From the NCBI GenBank assembly GCA_902806595.1, contig CADCXC010000003.1, positions 1,798,001 through 1,862,000 on the forward strand: 64,000 nucleotides of DNA, written 5' to 3'. Of the stretch, positions 44,901 through 55,187 are shown in pieces (position 1 is the stretch's first letter; each line of letters begins with the position of its first letter). This DNA comes from Pyrenopolyporus hunteri. Taxonomy: Eukaryota > Ascomycota > Sordariomycetes > Xylariales > Hypoxylaceae. The position numbers and the translations under genes are program-made. The notes under the pieces are model-generated. The model did no database searches and had not been told where the DNA came from. It was given only the letters and a program-made list of their open reading frames with translations.

Positions 44901-47895
44901 GTTCCGCTCAAGCTGTCGCCAGCTCGGACTAAAGGCGCTTTTCACCCAAGCATCTTAGACTCCCAGACACGTCGGCGATCTGGTTCAGGATACAATGCTG
45001 ACGGCATAGCCTCGTTGAGGCTTCACAAGTTGCAGTAATCCGTCTCCTCATCGCAACGGCAGAACGGCTCGTTATGATAGAAGAAAAGGTAAATGCGCAC
45101 GCGATAGATCGAGATCCTCTTCCAGGTGTCCGATGCCAAGCTCAAGGATTCGGGGCTGGACCGTAGGCCTGAACGAAACATACGTACCTCGCCGCACCTC
45201 CACCGGGCTGAATTGAACGGACGGTCAACGCGGCACTTGACGGGCGATACCAGGGACTCGGACGAGGAACTCTGTCCTAGCTTCGTGTTTAGCCCTTGCT
45301 GCCTTGCTTCGCGAGTCTCCAGGTTCCAATGAAGAATCTAGTTAGTTTACTAGCACTCTTGGCACCGATTTTTTGGGCCTGGTTAAGCGATGTTGACTGC
45401 ATGCATATACCGACTATGTAGGCAGGTATATAGGTCTTCAAACGCGGGGAAGATCGTGGGTAACACGAAAGTTTTGATCATGGTTTTGTATATATGCTAG
45501 GAGAAGTAGGATGCCATCGACCCTAGCCGTCCCTTAGCTAGGTAGGTACTAAGCTTTTCTATTTACTGTAAGACGCCCGGACCCCGCCGGATTTTTCCAT
45601 CTCAAAATTCTACGATTCCCCTCCTAAATCAGAAGAAACTCGACCTTGTTCCTTCGGAAGAACTAGGAATTGAGCAATTGTGTTCTATCTCGTTTCGGGA
45701 GCCTCGTTCGACATATGAAAATCATGGGGTGATTGAAAGTAGCCGTCTAAGGTTAGATCACTCCGCAACGCATGGCAAATGGTTCGAAGCTAATCCCAGG
45801 AATGCTCTAGTCAAGCTCACGTCCTCATTTACCAACCCCAGAAACCCGGGATTCATGGCCTGGGCCTCTGGGGCCCCGCGAGATTCATGTGAAAAGACTT
45901 TGCCTCTCGTCCGATCCAAGTATGCAAGGTATATGCCCAGTAGACATGTCTACGATATATATGTATATCGAAGGACTGAGCAGCGAGTAAACGTTTGCGA
46001 TACTGACTCGTCTACCCAATGTATTACATCCGACAGCGACAGGCGGTTGACTTGAATAGGTAACCCGTAGGATTCCTATCGGAAATCATACCACTTGTTG
46101 TCACATCGTGGTAGTTTCAAGGGCATCCAAACGGCGAATAGATTTGCCTCGTAAGGCAAACAGGAAAAAAAAGTTCGTCTCAAGATCGACTCGTCATTCA
46201 TGCCTGTTCGTACCTGCAATTGTCCGTATTAGGGTATCGCCAAGGCCACCAGGCTTAGTTCCAGAAGGGAATGCTGATATCAACGAAATGGAAACTTGAA
46301 GTTTTCTGAGTAGACGTTGGCATTTGATTAAGCCCCTAGCAAGTTAATATCGATATTAGATCAATTACACTTACATAAGCTCGCGAATTGGTCTGTGTTT
46401 TGTTTTCATCGATTATCGACCGAACCGAAATGTAACAGAGAATGCCTTGGCTCCGGGAATATAACTTCGTAGAAGTAGCCTCGGGCGTAGATGCCAGTGG
46501 CGACGCCGCGGGGTTTGGGAAAATATAAGAACAGGTCGAAATATCACCATGCTTTCGAGTTTTGATCTGAGCCTCTGCGATGGAGGGTGTACGCCTCGAT
46601 AGCACTCTCTTCCCCGGAGACACGGATGCCGAGACTTATCCTGGCTACGGCTGAGCACTCAGCTTGAGGTGCTAAGGTAAGTGCAACGAACTCGACTCCA
46701 CTGCTGTCCGATGGCTGCCCCGCCGGTGGGATTACCTAGCACTCGGCATTTGAGGGGGAAAAGCGGAATACCGAATCGATTCCGGAAATAAACCGCATAA
46801 TGACGCAATACTCATTTCGATCTTCGCCTGCCACGTACATATGGGTGTAGTCGAGAGCGGGTGCAGATTGCTTACGATATCGGAGCGACAATGGTGGGAT
46901 GCCCGGAGCAGATCATTGAGAGAGCGGAGTGTTTATCTAAGGAATCGGAGTGGTGGTTTGAGAAAACGGAGCAGCTATTTGAGAAATCGGAGCAGGCGGA
47001 GTCCAGTCAGCGCACCGCCATTGGAATAAATTGATGTTGCTGCCATGAAACCGCATAACCTTTGATAGGTACGGTTGGTAGCCAGATTAATACGTTTTCA
47101 GAACGTAGCAGTGCTGCACATATGTCTGACAAGTTAAGATCTATGAATTTCCCACAAAGTAAAATAGCGCCAAATTAAACCCCTATTTTAGGAGGGTCTT
47201 CGGAGTGATAAGCGTACACCTATTCCACCACCATCCTGCGAAACTCGGAGCTTCGCGGAGTCGCTGGCGAAGTCTTGTCCAGAGAGCCCCGTAGATTCCG
47301 GAATGTGTAGGGAGCAAATATGGGTCAATGATCGTCTATCTTCGCATCGGGCATAAAAAAGGGAGCGCATTTTAATTTATAAAACATAGAAGAATTTCCA
47401 ATGTTCTTTGGGCCCAGAATAGCTTCTTATCTTCCCGTGGGCAGACGTAACGTTGAAGGCCACTCCAAAATTTTCAAATTAACCCGCTGGGGTCGCTTCG
47501 CATAGAAATTGAACAACCGCCACGGCATGGTTAAAATGCTTCACGATAAGGTGCCATTCTAGTGCGAATTGCAGTGGCTATTCGAGATTCACGGTCGCGT
47601 GTCCATCTACCAGGTAGGTAGTCTACCTCTCTGTGAAGTGCTACCGTAGTAGCCCGCTTGGATAAACATCACCATAGAACCGCGGCGCGGGATATAGGAA
47701 AATTTTTAGGAGCCAAAACCGCCAGATCTCTATTTGAATGAATCATCTCCATTACCCGCCGCGATATTGGTATCATTAAACCATTAACAAGGTCATTTTC
47801 GACTAACCGCCCATAAGGGTACAAATGTTACGAGGACAATACTAATTGCTAGAAACGTTCTCGGGCCTATTGCCGGCTCTGATACTGAATTGGCA
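41902..47895. other. Gene-poor region of about 6 kb
   Basis: No coding exon can be supported over this stretch; the longest open frames are about 100-136 codons, lack domains and several begin without ATG. The first few hundred bases are the likely promoter of the FarA-type gene. Repeats include a palindromic TAGG block at 44472-44502, another at about 47608-47629, and a 21-bp tandem repeat at 46916-46999. No tRNA or rRNA was seen. Confidence 0.5.
46916..46999 (+). repeat. 21-bp tandem repeat, four copies
   Basis: Four head-to-tail copies of a 21-bp unit of the form TTGAGAAATCGGAGCAGGTAT diverge at a few positions. The period keeps a frame open (LRNRSGG-type peptide), but the frame has no further support. 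It stands in otherwise featureless DNA. Confidence 0.7.
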
Positions 47896-49628
47896 TTAAT
47901 GCCCGGCAGCTTCCTGGTTTTCTTTCCATTCTTCCTCGGTAACGTGTAACCATTGCGACAGAACGGTGGTGATGGCCCAAATCTCGCCGGATATGAGGAG
48001 CTTTATCACGTCGAGTTGGATAATATTGAAGACTCCACGCCACGTCAGGCCTCCTAGAAAGCCACTGTGGAATATATCGTCACAAGGGAGACCCCTTTTA
48101 CTCGCAAGGGCCCTTGCTACGATCGGGAACGCGTGCGAGTCCACAGGTATAAAAAGGATATTCGTCACAAAGGTTGCAAGTATATCTGACGCGAACGCGC
48201 TAGGCAGAGTGGTGAGGGGATTTACGTTATAAATAGGTCCCTCCTTTGACTGTTGACGAGGATCACCTGAATAGCTCGGTCGTAGTTCGGCAGACCATGG
48301 CCCTCCGCTGGGCGGTTCATTGGGCTCACTAGTGTCCACGTCGAAGGTGATAAGCGTCGGGTTAACCATCTCAGAGTCCTCTTCGTCGGTACCGTACTCT
48401 TCCCCGCCTCGACTTGAAAACGTGCTCTGTCTCCTGATCGATCTGACCGGGACGGCATCGCCATCGGGCGGAGCATCCAGCGCCAACGATGTTTGAGCGT
48501 CAGCTTCTAGATTCTGGTCTCTGATATCACCATCGGCAACTCCTAAGACGGGTGACTCTGGGGCGGGTTGCCTCTGAGTTGCGCTATTAGTTACTGGCAC
48601 TCGTCCGCTTGTAGGAAAGCTCGGCAAGGGTCGCGGTAGATGTTTTCGTATGCGCGATTTGAACATAGCGCATGTCGATTGCCAAATATAACCGCACAAG
48701 TAGAACGTAGCATAAGGAGCTAGGTTCATAATCAATTTGCCGACCCAGCGGGAGACGCTAGAAACATTGAATGATTCTATCGGAGGTGGTGCGGTGAACG
48801 GAGACGAGCTGGAGAAGGGTATGAAGAATTTGGGACCAGGGAGCCAGTGCGATGCGGGTATCATGTCCAAACGCTGCATCGTGAGGAATAGATGTAAGTG
48901 GAATCGAACATATTCACTAGCACCATGGAGCCTAGAAAACGTCAGTGTCCGCCTTTAGTAAGCAAGATGCTATACTCACCATCGGCTTATTGTGTTCGGG
49001 TATGGCTTGAAAAACCAGGAAGCCAATCGCAGCCCTTGCATAGCCATATAACACGGACAGCCTGCAAAACATAGTTGTAAAAAGGAGTGGCTCTTGTGCT
49101 CCACCTGCAATAGGCGAAGGAACGAGACGTCGGCGCGTTTCTTATACACCTAACAATATGTTAGCTCGTCTAGCAGGGGCTATAATTCACGGGGACCCAG
49201 ATTCCAACTCACCAATATACGTCGGCGGATGTTGAGAATACCCCAAGTACTTAGTATGCCGAGTGAGGTTCCGACCCGGGACGAGGCCCTACCCGCGTCG
49301 CCTAGGTACTCCTGGTATTGTTCCGCCATTTCCAAGTCGACTAGGTTCATACCCCCATTCTCTGGCTCGGCGACTCCAATGACAAGCATAACCTCATTGT
49401 GAGCGCGAATAACGTCTTTGATGATCTGTTTGCTCCGGGGATTTACAATACGTCCTGTATCGTCGTACTGCTTCTCGGGCTCATGAGGGTCTGCTTCTCC
49501 TTCTCCAGGCACAACATCATCGTAAGGGGACCTGCCCTGTCAATGTCATGAGCTTCGTGTAGTTAGTTGTGATACCGGGTTTAGAGTCTTACCAGCGCCA
49601 GAGACGTCAAGGGTTCAAGTCTCCCCAT
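47896..49628 (-). CDS. Conserved fungal membrane protein of unknown function
   Basis: Four exons (49628-49593, 49536-49213, 49149-48980, 48931-47896; introns 56, 63 and 48 nt) join in phase to give 521 residues. All introns use GT-AG, and the last two have clear CTAAC/CTGAC branch points. The N-terminus is acidic and soluble; hydrophobic segments suited to membrane insertion lie at LIMNLAPYATFYLCGYIW, at ILATFVTNILFIPVDSHAF and near the end (NIIQLDVIKLLISGEIWAITTVL). A disordered acidic loop rich in Ser, Asp and Glu separates the first two. The protein is of a type I associate with conserved hypothetical multi-pass proteins of filamentous fungi; I cannot name a function. It is divergently arranged with UTP13; the 449 bases between the two start codons must hold both promoters. 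Confidence 0.75.
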
Positions 49629-50077
49629 TGCGACGAGAGAAGGCTCGCCCAGTACATCTAGGTACCCAAGATGGTATTATGTGGGCTTATTATCAAGGCT
49701 AAAAAATATGGATTTCAACCTTTCAGATAAACGATACGTTGGTGTATAAGTACTAATGAAGTTCGCGAAGTTCATGAAGGTAGTTGAAGTTCGTCAGGTG
49801 CCAAGATGATGATGACTGGGGAAGTGTACCTAGGTATTCAACAAAGCTTTGACCATAGGTACCTAATTGAAGCTAGGTACCTACCCCCCAGCACCTCGTA
49901 CCTACAGCCCCTAGTGGCAGGTACAATGGCCGCGCTAAGCAGATTACTTGCATTGGAGAAAGCGAAAGTTCTTATCGTTATCGATTGGAATCATAAAAAT
50001 TTCATGGACGAAATCCGCGAACAAGTTCATGCAACTACAACTTAGCTGGAGCGCCCTTGAAATTTCGACGTTTCGAA
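49629..50077. promoter_or_regulatory. Divergent promoter region between membrane protein gene and UTP13
   Basis: The two genes start 449 bases apart on opposite strands. The stretch contains repeated GAAGTTC units at about 49758-49798 and a palindromic CCTAGGTA/TACCTA cluster at about 49846-49890. No separate gene is supported. Shared regulation is possible but not shown. Confidence 0.45.
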
Positions 50078-52923
50078 ATGGCGACCAAGGCGCCATTCAG
50101 GACGACATTCGAGGCAAGCGAAGTCATCCGGCCGATTTTCACGGGCGGCGCTATCGCATTGGAGAATGGCGCACGAATCCTCGCGACGACTCTCGGTGAG
50201 GATGCGGTTCTAACCGACATCAAGACCGGAAAACATATCGCGACGGTCGAAGGGGTCAGTGCTTGATAAATCCACGGTTATGCTCCACGGACCTGGCACT
50301 AACTTATCTATTCTAGGACGGCGAGTTAATATCTACCTTAACCCGTAAGCTCAATATACCGGCCAGAATCAAGCTCTCTCCGGCTGATTGATATATAGTG
50401 ACCCCTTCGGGATCCCACCTCATTATATGTTCCCGCTCGCTATCTATGCGAATATATACCCTAAAGACGTCAGGCGATTCGATAGAGCCCCACCTAATAC
50501 GGACGCTGAAACCTCACTCTACACCCGTCGTGGTCCTGGCCGTCGATCGAACTAGCACGCTTCTTGCGACCGGAGGAACCGATGGGTCCATCAAAGTCTG
50601 GGATATCAATGGCGGTTATGTAACACATACCTTCCGAGGGCCGAGCGTGCTTGTATCTGCCCTCCTCTTCTTCGAACTTGCCGCAGATTCGACGCGCAAC
50701 GCCGAAACCGACGCCCCGAAGGAGAAGAGAAAGAGGAGGAAGTCGAAAGGAGCGAGCGAGGATGACAGAAATGAGACGACACCCGCGGCGAAGTTCCGGC
50801 TAGCCTCTGGAAGTCAAGATGGGAAAGTTCGTATATGGGATCTACATAAGAGGAGTGTGGTAGCGAACCTCGACTCGCACGTTTCGGACGTTCGAGGCCT
50901 GGATTACTCTCCTACTCAGAATGCGTTAGTGACCGCCGGTAGAGACAAAACGATTAGATGGTGGGACACAAGGTCCTGGAAAGTGCGCAAGGTCATTCCA
51001 TGCTTCGAACTTGTGGAGGCGGTTGGTTTTATCGGAGACGGCCGACTTACCTATACTGCTGGGTCGAACGGGTGTTTACGTCTATGGGCTACAGAAACCG
51101 GCCAGGAACTTACAAAAGAACAGACCCCAAAGTCCGAGGTGGAAGCATTTGTGGGTGCTGTCTACCGACCAGGATTTCCATTCGTTGTTTGCGTGCAGGT
51201 TGACCATACTCTATGTCTCTACGAAGTTCCCTCGGAGACCAACAAATTATCCCAACTTCCGCCTCCAGAACCATTCCGCCGAATTTCAGGTACGCACGAC
51301 GATATCATAGATCTGCGGTATTTACTTCCCGACTATTCTGCGATGGCGTTAGCAACAAATTCGGAAGACATTCGAATAGTCTCGGTGACCGAGCCGAAGT
51401 CCGGAACGGAGGCTATAGTATCTTCCGAATATTTTGGTCAAGATATCGCTCTTCTCAAGGGCCACGAAGACATTATCATATCGCTCGACGTCGACTGGTC
51501 CGGGTATTGGGTTGCCACGGGCGCCAAGGACAACACCGCAAAGCTATGGCGAGTAGATCCGGCGAATAGCTCCTATATCTGCTGGGCGACATTTTCAGGG
51601 CACGCTGAATCTATCGGGGCAGTGGCGCTGCCTCGGAGTCGACCGGCGGAGGGCTCTAAGGCATTTACAGACCCGCTGAACCATCCGCCTCCATTCCTAG
51701 TCACCGGATCGTCCGACCAGACTATAAAAAGATGGGATGTGCCCCGAGAAGCACAGCAGAGCACGAAGACCGCCATTAGGGCTAGTTATACGCGAAAAGC
51801 TCACGACAAAGATATCAACGCTATCGACATAAACTACTCGTCACGCTTATTTGCCTCGGCTTCTCAGGACAAAACCGTGAAAATATGGTCGATAGAAGAA
51901 GGGGAAGTCCAGGGAATCCTCCGAGGTCATCGGAGAGGCGTCTGGTCCGTTAGTTTCGCTCCTTCTGGTACACCAGTAATTCAGGGTGAACAAGGTTCTG
52001 TTGCTGGGAAGGGCGTTGTACTCACAGGAAGTGGTGACAAGACGGTCAAGTTATGGAATCTCACAGACTATACATGCCTAAGAACCTTTGAAGGCCATTC
52101 AAACACAGTCCTCAAAGTAGTTTGGCTAAACATTCCGCCAAGCGAAGAGCGCGGTAAGAAACCCATACTCTGTGCTAGCGCCGGGGGAGACGGTCTAGTA
52201 AAAGTATGGAACGTCAATTCCGGGGAGAATGAGTGTACGTTGGATAACCATGAGGACCGAGTTTGGGCTCTTGCGGTGCACCCCGAGACAAATATGATTG
52301 TCTCGGGCAGCGGTGATTCGACCGTCACGTTCTGGAAGGACACTTCAAGCGAAACGCAAATTGCTACCAACGAGGCAGCTCTGAAGCGCATTGAGCAAGA
52401 ACAGCAGCTTGAAAATTACGAATATTCGGGGGCCTACCGCGAAGCAATTACGATGGCGCTTCAGCTTAACCACCCTCGTAAACTCCAAACTCTCTTCGAA
52501 CGGGTAGTTAACTCGAAGCAGCCAGATCCTCAAAGTCTTTCGGGGCTAAAGGCCGTCGATACAGTATTAGCCTCGCTCTCTGACGAACAGCTATTCCTCC
52601 TTCTCCTAAGGTTAAGAGACTGGAATACCAACGCCCGGACAGCGCCTATGGCACAACGGATACTCTGGACGCTCATCAAGAGTTACCCGGTGTCGCGTTT
52701 CTCTGGCCTGTCCGTGAAAGGAGCCAAAGGACAGAAGAGCGTGAAGGAAGTCCTTAACGCGCTTAAAGTCTATACCGAGAGGCACTATAAGCGCATGGAG
52801 GAGCTCGTCGAGGAGAGTTACCTCGTAGAATATACCCTACAAGAAATGGATAGTCTCGCGCCCAGCCTAGATCGCATGAAATTGGTGGAGAATGGCGATG
52901 TAGATATCATTATGACTACTTAA
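50078..52923 (+). CDS. utp13: U3 snoRNP / SSU processome WD40 protein Utp13 (TBL3 orthologue)
   Basis: Three exons (50078-50254, 50317-50344, 50399-52923; introns 62 and 54 nt) give 909 residues; exon 2 is only 28 nt. The start is the ATG of MATKAPFRTTFEASEVI. At least ten WD40 repeat ends are visible, for example GGTDGSIKVWD, GSQDGKVRIWD, AGRDKTIRWWD, GAKDNTAKLW, GSSDQTIKRWD, ASQDKTVKIW, GSGDKTVKLW and SGDSTVTFW, consistent with the tandem propellers of Utp13. A basic insertion (KEKRKRRKSKG) interrupts one propeller repeat. The last 160 residues match the Utp13 C-terminal helical domain (ENYEYSGAYREAITMALQL, ending before a short acidic tail). The protein acts in the nucleolus in early 18S rRNA processing as part of the UTP-B complex. 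An AATAAA lies about 85 bases after the stop, near 53008. Confidence 0.95.
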
Positions 52924-53296
52924 ACTGAGGTAGTTGATAATTTATTATTTAGAAAGATTATCCTAAATTGTGTCTTTACGTGTTACTGACGTATTATATA
53001 GGTAGACAATAAATAGTAACAATCCTAGATAATCCTATACATTCTCTAAGTACTTACTTCTTTCTACTCTTTTATCATCCAGCTCACAGCTAAGAGCTTA
53101 GGTATAGTATACGTATATTTTACCTGGAGCTATTTCCTACGAGTATCTTCATATGGAGCAAGACTACCAGGGGTAAGAGATCTAAAGTACCTATATAATA
53201 TGTAGGTAGATATTTAATATGGTAGCTACTATGTGCTTGCTGAGACATTGAAATTTCCTAACCAGGTGTTCCGCCTCGGGTACTAATGGGTATACT
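52924..53296. other. Shared 3' region of convergent UTP13 and dolichyldiphosphatase genes
   Basis: This AT-rich 373-base stretch lies between two converging stop codons. It holds an AATAAA near 53008 that suits UTP13 polyadenylation. No gene is seen. Confidence 0.6.
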
Positions 53297-54072
53297 TTAT
53301 TTATGCTTCTTTCCGGTCTTCAGCGCTGTCATCTTGTCGTCCCATTTCTCCCAACCGGCCTGACACAAGTCCTCTTCCACGACAAGATCCCTCACTCTAA
53401 AAAATTTGGCTATAGGTAGGTCTAGTGCCCACGTCAACCAACCTGACCGCCGCACTATAGTTGTGATAACGAACCAACCCACAGCGCTGATCGTCCCCGC
53501 GGCACATCCGACTAACACCTGCTTCTCGGTATGGTAGTTTAAGTATACTCTACTCCATGCGACAGCAGCCGCCATACCCAAGCCGATCGCGCTCCAAGCC
53601 GCCCTCTCAATTAAACTCATCGGGGTGTGGTTCCTCCTCCTGACTCTGGGGCTCGGGGGCTGATGTCTGAACAATAGGAACAAGGCTATCGAGACGGCGA
53701 AGTAGGAAACGAACTGCGCGTGGCTGCTCGGCATGCCATACCCCTTCCCGTTCATGCGGCGTGGGCGCTCCTCTTTGATCAGTCGCTTGAGGGCGAAGTT
53801 CATAGCCTCGCAGGCTAGCTGGCCCGCGAATAGAAGCGCTATTTCGATCTCGCGGGTCGACCAGATCAGCGTCGCGTAGACGACGCAGAGGCCCTGGGGG
53901 ATCAGGGCCAGCCATGCGCAGAGGTAGGATACGGGGTCGGAAGGGTCCTGCACGGGGGGTGAGGAGGAGAGCCTGGTTAGCTACGGAACGGCGTCGCAGT
54001 GCGAGCGTCTGGACTCACATAATGGACATGAGTGAGCGATAGCGACGCTAGAGGCACAGGGTCGTCGGACAT
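53297..54072 (-). CDS. cax4: Dolichyldiphosphatase (PAP2 superfamily, Cax4/Cwh8 type)
   Basis: Two exons (54072-54019 and 53947-53297, intron 71 nt) give 234 residues. The short first exon encodes MSDDPVPLASLSLTHVHY, typical for this family, and is followed directly by DPSDPVSYLCAWLALIPQ. The phosphatase signature of the PAP2 superfamily is complete: KRLIKEERPR (motif 1), YGMPSSHAQF (motif 2) and SRVYLNYHTEKQ (motif 3, catalytic His). Four or five hydrophobic helices are visible, fitting an endoplasmic reticulum membrane protein with its active site facing the lumen. It hydrolyses dolichyl pyrophosphate released by oligosaccharyltransferase and so recycles the lipid carrier for N-glycosylation. 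Length agrees with the yeast enzyme. It converges with UTP13. Confidence 0.94.
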
Positions 54073-54410
54073 GCCGGATGGTTGTGGGAGAAGAGAGGCG
54101 AAGGCGTACTAAGGGGATTCGTGGAGTGTGGGCCAGAGCACCTAACCCAGGGGACGTTATCGCAATGCCTATTATTAACAATGCATGGCTTGGGAAGAAA
54201 CAGGCCCGCAACTGAGTATATGACAGGATGGACTTGGGGGTTCACAAGAAGGGCGTTTTTCCGTAGGGGAGAAGGCCGTAGATTGCATACGGCAAATGAA
54301 TTAGCCTGTTTGGCGTTCAATTCTATACTACATGGACTAGCCAACCTGTGTTGTTTTTTCACGATGTCAGAAGAGTCATGGCTTGAGATTTAGCAGTTTC
54401 GTCATTATTT

Positions 54411-54430
54411 GGGGGGGGGGGGGGGGGGGG
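54411..54430 (+). repeat. Homopolymeric G tract (20 bases)
   Basis: Twenty consecutive G bases preceded by ATTT and followed by TTAGGGGTC. Such a tract can form a G-quadruplex and may be imprecisely assembled. It lies 340 bases upstream of the dolichyldiphosphatase start on the opposite strand. Confidence 0.8.
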
Positions 54431-54759
54431 TTAGGGGTCAGCTGCCAGTCAGTTGGGGAGACACAGCGTCGGAGTTACGCTAACGGACAGCGCTAACCTC
54501 CTATGTTTTAGCCGTTTTACACCATAACAAGGTACCTACCTACCTAGTATCTTACACTAGTGCCAGTGAAGGGGAAGGGCAACAGGGCAGGGCGTCATAA
54601 TATAGAGTTCCATTATTGCCCCTCATTCCTCTCCTAGTCGATATCGATAGGGAAGCCGTCTCTCACCCAAACGCTGGTGAAGACAATCCTTCAACTTTTC
54701 TGCCCCACTGCCTTTTTCGCCGTTCGACTCACTCTCCCCGAGGCAACGCCACATCAACA

Positions 54760-54818
54760 ATCCTGATCCGTATCCTGATCCATATCCTGATCCATATCCT
54801 GATCCATAATCCCGATCA
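54760..54818 (+). repeat. 12-bp minisatellite (about 4.5 copies)
   Basis: The unit ATCCTGATCCAT repeats four times nearly perfectly, with the first copy having GT and a diverged end. It keeps frames open on both strands, which explains a spurious repetitive peptide. It lies in the leader or promoter region of the RBR ligase gene. Confidence 0.8.
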
Positions 54819-55187
54819 GTCATGTACGTATTTTGAATGGAAGATCTAGATTCTTAAGAATCTCCTGCTATTCCCCCAGTGACTCCGAGTCGAAGTAATT
54901 CTACTGGACCCAACGAACTTGGTCCCTTAAAATACGGCATCCGTTCATCTGAACCCTACCTACCTACCTAATCTACGAACCCGCCTAGTTTAACAAGAAA
55001 GACGTAAGGCCAGATCTTAGGAATCTGTTTAGAGCGGGAATCGCAAGAAGAGATGATGCGGCTATGGTGACTGTCCGAATTGCGCAACCGACCAAACAAA
55101 CCCTGTTATAAACATATATACGCGGAGATGCTCATAAGCTGTCACGATCAGATACGCCTTTATGCAAACCGATGACCTGGACTTAAG

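Larger units (their letters stand above)
54073..55187. other. Divergent intergenic region with G20 tract and minisatellite
   Basis: Between the dolichyldiphosphatase (-) and the ubiquitin ligase (+) start codons lie a run of 20 G at 54411-54430, TACCTAGGTA-type blocks at 54531-54549 and 54955-54970, and a 12-bp minisatellite at 54760-54818. Short open frames here arise from the repeats and are not credible genes. The two promoters must lie within it. Confidence 0.5.

Noticed and set aside
48960..49140. Alternative reading of exon 3 of the membrane protein gene, giving a hydrophobic LYGYARAAIGFLVF helix
   Set aside because: Its exit phase does not join the next exon with any GT-AG site; the other frame joins both sides with GTGAGT donors and clear branch points.
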